Shown here: in pieces, positions 6,619-11,948 of the stretch
How the letters are laid out: every line of letters begins with the position of its first letter
Numbering within the stretch: the first letter of the stretch is position 1
NCBI GenBank assembly: GCA_016932895.1
Contig: JAFGCA010000486.1
Span: 1-11,948, forward strand
DNA: 11,948 nt
From: Sedimentisphaerales bacterium
Lineage (GTDB): Bacteria > Planctomycetota > Phycisphaerae > Sedimentisphaerales > SG8-4
Reading direction: 5' to 3'
Position numbers and translations under genes: made by a program
Notes under the pieces: model-generated
The model's input: the letters and a program-made list of their open reading frames with translations, nothing else
What the model was told of the DNA's origin: nothing
Databases searched by the model: none

Positions 6619-6640
6619 CAGCAGCCAATCACGGTTGCTG
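6619..6640. terminator. Hairpin between the convergent PilZ and PEP-CTERM genes
   Basis: CAGCAGCC (6619-6626) pairs with GGTTGCTG (6633-6640) around a 6-nt loop, an 8-bp stem with one G-U pair. On the plus strand it is followed by a moderately T-rich GTTTAGCTTCGTTT. It sits 31 nt after the PilZ stop and just past the PEP-CTERM stop (6643-6645, minus strand), where a shared terminator would be expected. Confidence 0.45.
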
Positions 6641-6642
6641 GT

Positions 6643-7773
6643 TTAGCTTCGTTTACGGCGGCGAATCATCGCAAAGCTGCCCAGGATCAGCATGCTCAAC
6701 GTCGCAGGCTCGGGCACAGCGGTGAGCACGACCGAAGTGTCGCTGTACGCCAGGTCGAAATCCATGCCGCCGGTGGTTCCCTCGAAGAGCACGGAGTCGA
6801 AGTCGAATTCGTGCCTCGCGTAGGTCATCAGCGTGAACGAATCCCCCAGAGCGGGCTGATAGCCGTCGAAAATGACCTTAAGGGTGCCGGCCAGGCTGGC
6901 GTTGCCGGTGACGATGAGCTGGTCGTAGAGGTCGGCGGTCGGGCCGGCGACCTCCATTTCGAGGACGCCTTGGTCGGTCTGCTGATAATCGCCTTGGATG
7001 GTGAGCACGCCCGGTGATTGCCCAGGCGTGACCGTGCCGGCGTTGACCACGTTTCCGACCACGGAGCCGTTGCCCGAAAGGCTATCGTCGGCGCCGAGGT
7101 TCATGCCTTGGGGAGCGTCAATGTTGTCGCCGTCAGACGTGGCGAAAGCCGTGCCCGATTGATCGGAAAACTCAAAGGCATCGACGCTGAAGTATTGTTG
7201 CCGGAAGTATCTGGAATCGTCCCAGCAGATGATCTTGAGCCACTTGATGCCGGGGAGGAAGAGATTGACGGAGGTATAATCGCCGCTGGGTCGGTAGCCG
7301 CGGTCAAAGATGACGACTTCATTGCCGTTGATGTCGTCGCCATAGGCGGTGACGCGGGCGCCTTCGGAGCTCGTGATGGGATCAGCCCAGCAAATGTCAA
7401 AGCCGACGTAGCTGGTGGGTTGGAACGTATTGGCGCTGTCGACGAACCAGGCTCGCAGGCCGTAATCATAGCCGTTGAATGCGTGGGAGTAGTCGTTGCC
7501 CAGGACGAGCGAGCCGGTGGAAGGGCCGCAATAGGGATAGACGTCGGGGGCCTTGGCGTAGATGCGTCGCCAGGAACGGCTGAACTCGGAGTGGTCGGGC
7601 CGATAGCTGGAATTACGCAGCTTGACACCGATATTGTCAGGAATCGCCGTGTTGACGGTGTAATCGTCCGGCTCAGCGGTCAGGAAGGCCCCCTGTGCAA
7701 GCGAATGAGACAACACGACTGCCACAGCGGCGCAAACAAGGCGCGCAAACAAGGAACTCATCCCTCTCATCAT
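6643..7773 (-). CDS. PEP-CTERM sorting domain protein, exported
   Basis: This 376-residue exported protein has a signal peptide at 1-29 (hydrophobic LVCAAVAVVL core, ending AQGA). The C-terminal PEP-CTERM signal is at 353-376: VPEP, a short hydrophobic stretch LSMLILGSFAMI, then RRRKRS. PEP-CTERM proteins are processed and sorted by an exosortase, usually in exopolysaccharide-producing bacteria. Residues 30-205 look like a beta-sandwich with no catalytic motif. Residues 225-315 (GNGSVVGNVVNAGTVTPGQS to PALGDSFTL) match the autotransporter-like beta-strand segment common in planctomycete PEP-CTERM proteins. The start is supported by GAGAGGAGAG about 6 nt before tandem ATGs at 7773 and 7770. 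The gene has its own candidate promoter. Function is probably structural or adhesive. Confidence 0.9.
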   Translation of the reverse strand: MMRGMSSLFARLVCAAVAVVLSHSLAQGAFLTAEPDDYTVNTAIPDNIGVKLRNSSYRPDHSEFSRSWRRIYAKAPDVYPYCGPSTGSLVLGNDYSHAFNGYDYGLRAWFVDSANTFQPTSYVGFDICWADPITSSEGARVTAYGDDINGNEVVIFDRGYRPSGDYTSVNLFLPGIKWLKIICWDDSRYFRQQYFSVDAFEFSDQSGTAFATSDGDNIDAPQGMNLGADDSLSGNGSVVGNVVNAGTVTPGQSPGVLTIQGDYQQTDQGVLEMEVAGPTADLYDQLIVTGNASLAGTLKVIFDGYQPALGDSFTLMTYARHEFDFDSVLFEGTTGGMDFDLAYSDTSVVLTAVPEPATLSMLILGSFAMIRRRKRS

Positions 7774-7813
7774 TGTACTCTCCTCTCTCTTGAAAACAAC
7801 GATACGATCCCCG

Positions 7814-7844
7814 AGTATACCAAAAAGTACGTGTTTGTACGTAC
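7814..7844 (-). promoter_or_regulatory. Candidate promoter and operator of the PEP-CTERM gene
   Basis: On the minus strand TATACT (7819-7814) is a strong -10 match; transcription would start near 7807, leaving a 5' leader of about 35 nt. No good -35 hexamer lies 16-18 nt upstream. That place is instead occupied by a perfect inverted repeat, GTACGT-GTTTGT-ACGTAC (7827-7844). A dyad at the -35 position with a weak -35 suggests a bound regulator, either an activator or an occluding repressor. Evidence is sequence pattern only. Confidence 0.45.
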
Positions 7845-7961
7845 AGAAAAATCGTGAAGTCTGCCGTATATCAGCAAGAAGGGGGGGACATGATTGCGAG
7901 GGGTGCTTTGTCCAGATGGTCTATTTGCTCTATCTTGCGCAATCGGAATGGTGGACGAGGC

Positions 7962-9140
7962 TTATGCGAACATGCCTTGTCGTTTCCGGAAGTAGTTGCC
8001 GGGCAGTTGGGTGACGAGGGCCTTGAGCTGGAGGCCGACGCAGGCGGCGTAGACGTCGCCGGCGGGCAAGGCAGAGGCCTGGATGAGGTCGTCGACGTGG
8101 CGGGGTTCGTGGTCGAGCAGGTCGAAGAGGGTCCGTTCAGCGATCGAGAGACGCGCGAGCAGCGGCGCGGGGTCGAAGAGGGTTGGTTCTTCGACGGCGG
8201 CTTCGGCGGCGGCGGAGGCGTTGGCGGCGTGGTCGTGGAGAAGGTCCGTCACCTGGCCCAGCGCGTCGAGGACGTCTTCGACGCGGGTGATGAGTGCGGC
8301 GCCGTCCCGGATGAGCGCATGAGGCCCTGCGGAGCCGGGGGCGTCGACGCGGCCTGGGATGGCCATGACTTCGCGGTTCTGCTCGGCGGCCAGGCGGGCG
8401 GTGATCAGGGCGCCCGAACGTGGGCGGGCTTCGACGACGATCGTGCCAAGCGACAGGCCCGAGATGATGCGGTTTCGCATCGGGAAGGTCGTCGGCAGGG
8501 GCTCAAAGGTCAGCGGCAGTTCGCTCACGAGGGCGCCGTTGCGGACGATCTCGTCGGCGAGCTCGGCGTGTTCCGGGGGATAGACCTGCGCAAGGCCGCA
8601 GCCTTGGACGGCGAGGGTCCGGCCATCGGCGGACAGGGCCCCACGATGGGCGGCCGCGTCGATGCCGCGTGCCAGGCCCGAGACAATCGTGAAACCCGAT
8701 GCCGCCAGGAGGTGCCCGAGTCGGCCGGCTTGCTCGTGGCCGTAGTGGCTTGGGGTGCGAGAGCCGACGATCGCGACGGCGAGGTTGTCGTCGCGGCTGA
8801 GCGTGCCTTTGACGTACAGAATGGCCGGGGCGTCGTCGATGCCGCTCAGCAGCGACGGATAGTCGGGGTCGTCAAGCGTGAGAATCCGCACGCCGAGGCG
8901 TTGCGCGAGGGCGATTTCCTTGTCGACGTCGGTGTCGTCGCGCGAACGGGCGATGGCGTCGGCGGTCTTTTTGCCGATGCCCGGGACGTGGCAAAGCTGG
9001 CCCGCGTTGGCAGCCAGCGCGTCGGAGGCGGAACCGAAGTGATCCACGAGCTTGCGAAAGGTCTTGGGCCCCACGCCGGTGGCCAGGTGGAGGCGGAGCC
9101 AATCGCGGACGTTGGGACCAGGGGAGTCGGCGGTGCTCAT
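7962..9140 (-). CDS. dprA: DNA-processing protein DprA
   Basis: DprA (Smf) loads RecA onto incoming single-stranded DNA during natural transformation and is conserved even in species not known to be competent. The 392-residue protein has the full layout: helix-hairpin-helix region (about 12-65, with GVGPKTF and VPGIGKKTADAI); Rossmann-like core (about 85-290) with AIVGSRTPSHYG (123-134), SGLARGIDAAAHRGAL (154-169), FPMRNRIISGLS (219-230), RSGALITA (241-248) and IPGRVDAPGSAG (261-272); an Ala-rich linker (about 305-317); and a winged-helix C-terminus (about 330-385). The ATG at 9140 lies 4 nt after the aroB stop codon, with AGGA inside the end of aroB as ribosome-binding site; the frame continues upstream only as a shadow of aroB. 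Expression probably depends on aroB transcription. Confidence 0.95.
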   Translation of the reverse strand: MSTADSPGPNVRDWLRLHLATGVGPKTFRKLVDHFGSASDALAANAGQLCHVPGIGKKTADAIARSRDDTDVDKEIALAQRLGVRILTLDDPDYPSLLSGIDDAPAILYVKGTLSRDDNLAVAIVGSRTPSHYGHEQAGRLGHLLAASGFTIVSGLARGIDAAAHRGALSADGRTLAVQGCGLAQVYPPEHAELADEIVRNGALVSELPLTFEPLPTTFPMRNRIISGLSLGTIVVEARPRSGALITARLAAEQNREVMAIPGRVDAPGSAGPHALIRDGAALITRVEDVLDALGQVTDLLHDHAANASAAAEAAVEEPTLFDPAPLLARLSIAERTLFDLLDHEPRHVDDLIQASALPAGDVYAACVGLQLKALVTQLPGNYFRKRQGMFA

Positions 9141-9144
9141 GGGC

Positions 9145-10266
9145 TTATCCTGCGGCGGAACGCGACGCCAGGGCCGCGATGGCGTGTTTGACCTCGTCGG
9201 GGGTGAGGTCGTCGACAAACGTGCAATCGCCGATGCCGCGGGGCAGGACGAACCGAATCCGACCGTGGCGGACCTTCTTGTCGTGCCCCATCGCGGCGTA
9301 GAGGTCGTCGATGGGTGCATCGGCGAGGTGGATGGGAAGTTGGAGGGTCTGGAGGAGGCGAGAAACGCGCGCCGCGTCATCGGGGGCCATCAGGCCGCGT
9401 CCGACGGCGAGGCGGCAGGCGGCCACGGTGCCCAGCGCAACGGCCTCGCCGTGGTGAAAGTCGCGGTGCTTGAGCACGGTTTCGATGGCGTGGCCGACGG
9501 TGTGGCCGAGGTTGAGAATCCCCCGCAGGCCGGCCTCACGCTCGTCGGCGGCGACGACGTCGGCCTTGATGCGGCAGTTGTGGGCGACGAGTTGCACCAG
9601 GACGGCCGGATCCAGCGCCTCGATGGCGGCGTGGTCGCTCTCCAGCCGGGAGAAAAAGTCGGCATCGCGGATGATGGCGTGCTTGACGGTTTCGGCGAGC
9701 CCGCAGCCGAGCTCCCGCCGGGGCAGGGTCTTGAGGGTGGCCACGTCGGCGAAAACGAGGCACGGCTGATGAAACGCCCCGATCATGTTCTTGCCGCGGG
9801 GGTGATTGACGCCCGTCTTGCCGCCGATACTGCTGTCGACCATGGCGAGCAGGGTGGTGGGGGCCTGGATAAAATCGAGGCCTCGCTTGAAGGTCGCTGC
9901 CACGAAGCCCGCCAGGTCCCCGACGACGCCGCCGCCCAGGGCGAGAACGGCGTCGGAGCGTTCGACGGCCAGCTCGAAGAGGCGATCATAGAGGGAGGCG
10001 ACGACGGCGAGCGTCTTGGAAGCCTCGCCGGGATTGACGGTCACGATCTGGGCGTCGAGGCCCGCGCCGCGAAGGCTGGCCAGAGCGGCTTCGGCGTAGA
10101 GATCGGCCACGGTCGTATCGGAGATGACGACGACGCGTCGAGCCCGGCAGGCATTGCGGCAGGCCCGGCCAAGCTGGGCAAGCGTGTCAGCCCCAACCAA
10201 GATGTCGTACGAGCGAGGGCCGAGATCCACTCGGATCTGCTGGGCCGGAGACGAAGACTGCGGCAT
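9145..10266 (-). CDS. aroB: 3-dehydroquinate synthase AroB
   Basis: AroB is a cytoplasmic NAD- and metal-dependent enzyme that converts DAHP to 3-dehydroquinate, step two of the shikimate pathway to chorismate. The 373-residue product is close to the usual family length. It has the NAD/substrate region LALGGGVVGDLAGFVAATFK (108-127), TTLLAMVDSSIGGKTGVNH (137-155), and the metal ligands Glu192 (LAETVKHAI), His255 (LNLGHTVGHAIE) and His272 (HHGEAVALG). Nothing catalytic appears to be missing. The start at 10266 is chosen because GGGAGG lies 6 nt upstream and the N-terminus fits; the frame extends to 10440 without a better start. It is the first gene of an aroB-dprA unit and diverges from folC across 381 nt. 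Confidence 0.96.
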   Translation of the reverse strand: MPQSSSPAQQIRVDLGPRSYDILVGADTLAQLGRACRNACRARRVVVISDTTVADLYAEAALASLRGAGLDAQIVTVNPGEASKTLAVVASLYDRLFELAVERSDAVLALGGGVVGDLAGFVAATFKRGLDFIQAPTTLLAMVDSSIGGKTGVNHPRGKNMIGAFHQPCLVFADVATLKTLPRRELGCGLAETVKHAIIRDADFFSRLESDHAAIEALDPAVLVQLVAHNCRIKADVVAADEREAGLRGILNLGHTVGHAIETVLKHRDFHHGEAVALGTVAACRLAVGRGLMAPDDAARVSRLLQTLQLPIHLADAPIDDLYAAMGHDKKVRHGRIRFVLPRGIGDCTFVDDLTPDEVKHAIAALASRSAAG

Positions 10267-10302
10267 CGGGGACCTCCCGGCTGAGTTCGGGCCAATGATG
10301 TT

Positions 10303-10320
10303 CGGTATTGACCAATACCG
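10303..10320 (-). promoter_or_regulatory. Inverted repeat in the aroB leader
   Basis: CGGTATT-GACC-AATACCG is a perfect 7-bp dyad with a 4-nt loop, 37 nt upstream of the aroB start. It could be an operator or an RNA hairpin in the aroB leader. No regulator can be named from it. Confidence 0.35.
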
Positions 10321-10341
10321 GGCCCGGCCGCTGCCGTCAAT

Positions 10342-10380
10342 GCCCGGGTTGTGCGCCCAGGCGCAACCGGGCGGTTTTTT
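10342..10380 (+). terminator. Intrinsic-terminator-like hairpin with T6, plus strand
   Basis: GCCCGGGTTGTGC (10342-10354) pairs with GCGCAACCGGGC (10361-10372) around a 6-nt loop: 12 pairs with one bulged G and one G-U. It is followed by GG and six Ts (10375-10380). This is the layout of a Rho-independent terminator for plus-strand transcription. No plus-strand gene precedes it, since aroB runs the other way, so its transcript is unknown: possibly an antisense or small RNA, or insulation of folC from upstream transcription. Confidence 0.6.
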
Positions 10381-10609
10381 CGCATATGAATCACCCCCCG
10401 AGTCCGGGCTGGCTTTGTGCCCCCCTAATGAGGCTGCCAAACTGGCAGGCCCGGCCGGGCGGTCCGAAAAAGTGCCCTCGTGAGAAAGGATTCACAGGCG
10501 AATTGATAGGCAATCCAGGCGAGGATCGGGCGGTCCATTGCGCGCAGCCACTTGCCGGATAAATAGTTACATCGGTCAATGCCAAAATAGGGCCAAATCC
10601 GTCGGGATA

Positions 10610-10638
10610 TTGCAATTTTGCGTGAAATGAGCTATAAT
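10610..10638 (+). promoter_or_regulatory. Near-consensus sigma-70 promoter of folC
   Basis: TTGCAA (10610-10615), a 17-nt spacer and a perfect TATAAT (10633-10638) form the best promoter in the window. Initiation 6-10 nt downstream would fall at 10644-10648, that is, at or within 4 nt of the folC ATG at 10648, implying a leaderless or nearly leaderless message. Confidence 0.7.
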
Positions 10639-10647
10639 CTGCCGTCT

Positions 10648-11948
10648 ATGGCAAACTCAGCAACCGCAAAACGCCCCCGGAAGAATCCCCAGACCGGCAA
10701 GACCCCCCGGGCGAAATCGCCTGTTCGTACGGGCAAACCCCGTGCGATCGGTTCGTACAAGACGGCCTTGGATTTTCTCTTCAGCAACACCAACTACGAG
10801 ACCGCCAAGCGGATCCGCTACAACGAGGATACGTTCAGCCTGGATCGGATGTACCGTCTGCTTGACGGAGTCGGCCGGCCTCACGAGGCCCTGCAGGCGG
10901 TCCACATCGCCGGGACGAAGGGCAAAGGCTCCACATGCACGATGTTGGCGGAGATGCTGCGCGCGGCCGGCTTCAAGGTCGGGCTCTACACCTCGCCGCA
11001 CGTGTTGAACCTGCGGGAGCGGATCGTCGTGAACGGTCAGATGGTCAGCGAAGCGGCCATGACCCGCCACGTGCGTAAGATCGCCCCCGTGGTCAAGAAT
11101 ATGGCCGACGACCCGCCGACCTTCTTCGAAATCTTTACGGCCATTGCATTTATGCACTTTGTGGTCAACAAGGTGGACCTTGCGGTGATCGAAACGGGCC
11201 TGGGGGGCCGGCTCGACAGTACGAACGTCCTGACGCCCCAGGCCATCGGCATCACGAGCATCAGCATCGACCACCAGCACCAGCTTGGCAATACCCTGAC
11301 GAAGATCGCCCGGGAAAAGGCCGGCGTGTTCAAGGCGGGCGTCCCCGTGGTGTCCGTGCTCCAGGAGCCCGAGGCCATGCGCGTCTTGCGCGCGGAGGCC
11401 AGCCGAGTGGGCGCAGAGCTGCGATTCACCGGCAAGGACATCGATTTCTCGTATCGCTTCGAATCGTCGCGGCAGCTCGGGCCGCACAATCGTGTGTGTC
11501 TGACAACGCCGAACTCCAGCTATGAGCACCTGCCTGTGCCAGCGCTCGGCGAGCACCAGGCGATCAACTGCGGGCTCGCGCTATCGCTGCTGGACGCGCT
11601 TAAGGGCCGTGGGTTTGCGATCGACGACGCACGGGCGGTTTCGGGCCTGAGCAAGACGCAACTGCCCGGGCGGATGGAGATCATCCATCACAATCCCCGC
11701 ATCGTCGTGGACGGCGCCCACAACGCCGCGAGCATCCGGGCGTGCATTCAGGCGACCGGCCAGCACATTCCGTACGACTCGATGGTGGTCATCTTCGGCT
11801 GCTGCTCCGACAAGGACGTGGCCGGCATGCTCACGCAGTTGCAGTACGGGGCGGACAAGGTGATTTTCACTCGCATCAAGAGCCCGCGATCGGTGTATCC
11901 CGAGGACCTCGCCCAGCAGTACACGGAACTCTGCGGCAAGATGTGCCA
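10648..11948 (+). CDS. folC: Bifunctional folylpolyglutamate synthase / dihydrofolate synthase FolC (3' end missing)
   Basis: FolC is a cytoplasmic ATP-dependent Mur-ligase-family enzyme that adds glutamate to dihydropteroate and/or folates. The 433 codons present include the P-loop GTKGKGST (89-96), TSPH (115-118), TFFEIFTAIAF (158-168), ETGLGGRLDSTN (182-193), the catalytic-loop region SIDHQHQLG (206-214) with EKAGVFK (223-229), GEHQAINC (301-308), LPGRMEI (339-345) and DGAHNAAS (355-362). The frame is open to the window edge, so a short C-terminal part is missing. The first 36 residues are a Lys/Arg-rich, Pro-rich tail (for example AKRPRKNPQTGKTPRAKS) before the conserved YKTALDFL. The only upstream-region start is the ATG at 10648, which has no Shine-Dalgarno; the next in-frame ATG (residue 71) would remove conserved sequence. 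It is divergent from aroB. Confidence 0.94.
   Translation, partial: MANSATAKRPRKNPQTGKTPRAKSPVRTGKPRAIGSYKTALDFLFSNTNYETAKRIRYNEDTFSLDRMYRLLDGVGRPHEALQAVHIAGTKGKGSTCTMLAEMLRAAGFKVGLYTSPHVLNLRERIVVNGQMVSEAAMTRHVRKIAPVVKNMADDPPTFFEIFTAIAFMHFVVNKVDLAVIETGLGGRLDSTNVLTPQAIGITSISIDHQHQLGNTLTKIAREKAGVFKAGVPVVSVLQEPEAMRVLRAEASRVGAELRFTGKDIDFSYRFESSRQLGPHNRVCLTTPNSSYEHLPVPALGEHQAINCGLALSLLDALKGRGFAIDDARAVSGLSKTQLPGRMEIIHHNPRIVVDGAHNAASIRACIQATGQHIPYDSMVVIFGCCSDKDVAGMLTQLQYGADKVIFTRIKSPRSVYPEDLAQQYTELCGKMC

Larger units (their letters stand above)
10267..10647. other. Structured intergenic region between divergent aroB and folC
   Basis: This 381-nt region carries no convincing protein-coding gene. It is dense in inverted repeats: CGGTATT/AATACCG (10303-10320), the palindrome CCGGGCCCGG (10318-10327), the terminator-like hairpin at 10342-10380, CTGCCA-AAC-TGGCAG (10434-10448) and the palindrome GCCCGGCCGGGC (10449-10460). 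The 10-mer CGGGCGGTCC occurs twice (10456-10465 and 10527-10536). No known riboswitch class was recognised. A folC promoter lies at the right end; no convincing aroB promoter was found. Confidence 0.6.

Noticed and set aside
7854..9191. 445-codon plus-strand frame opposite dprA
   Set aside because: It is antisense to a complete, motif-rich dprA; the composition is typical of an antisense shadow.
9052..10284. 410-codon plus-strand frame opposite aroB
   Set aside because: It is antisense to aroB, which has all catalytic residues; the frame has no recognisable domain.
10308..10562. 84-codon plus-strand frame between aroB and folC
   Set aside because: It runs through the terminator-like hairpin and T-run, has no ribosome-binding site and no protein-like pattern.
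10267..10647. Known riboswitch or 6S-like RNA in the aroB-folC gap
   Set aside because: Hairpins are present, but I could not match the conserved core of any known class by eye.
10657..11556. 299-codon minus-strand frame opposite folC
   Set aside because: The plus strand encodes FolC with every family motif; the minus frame is Arg/His/Gly-rich and has no ribosome-binding site.

Overview
The window looks like a piece of a Planctomycetota chromosome, probably a Phycisphaerae-like lineage. This is inferred from gene content: a long secreted protein combining a GEVED domain, DNRLRE-type domains, GLUG repeats and a degenerate dockerin-like tail, plus a PEP-CTERM sorted surface protein, set among GC-rich housekeeping genes. 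No tRNA, rRNA, CRISPR array, transposase or integrase is visible.

Layout. (1) 2-175 holds the probable 3' end of an unidentified plus-strand gene. (2) 288-2062 is a compact plus-strand operon: two tandem NifX/NifB-type iron-molybdenum-cofactor-family proteins, a hotdog-fold thioesterase and a flavodoxin-like flavoprotein with a compact four-cysteine motif. The last three genes overlap end to start (17 and 4 nt). (3) 2127-5834 on the minus strand is a 1235-residue secreted modular protein; a hairpin separates it from the convergent operon. (4) 5835-6251 is an intergenic stretch with candidate promoters in both directions, leading to a small PilZ (c-di-GMP receptor) gene at 6252-6587. (5) 6643-7773 on the minus strand is a PEP-CTERM protein, with its own candidate promoter and an inverted repeat in the 188-nt gap behind it. 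(6) 7962-10266 on the minus strand is an aroB-dprA pair separated by 4 nt. (7) 10267-10647 is a structured intergenic region with several inverted repeats, an intrinsic-terminator-like element facing plus, and a near-consensus promoter. (8) 10648-11948 is folC, cut by the window end.

How the genes work together. AroB makes dehydroquinate at the entry to the chorismate pathway, and chorismate supplies the p-aminobenzoate of folate. FolC adds glutamate in folate synthesis. The two diverge from one intergenic region, so linked control is plausible but not shown. DprA is translated from the aroB transcript. The NifX-like/thioesterase/flavoprotein operon points to anaerobic metal-cluster or redox metabolism, but its substrate cannot be read from the sequence. 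The two secreted proteins belong to the envelope or extracellular matrix.

I found no clearly new defence or mobile system. The points most worth checking are the coupled Fe-S/thioesterase operon, the apparently leaderless folC, the terminator-like element with no gene in front of it, and the internal duplications of the large secreted protein.
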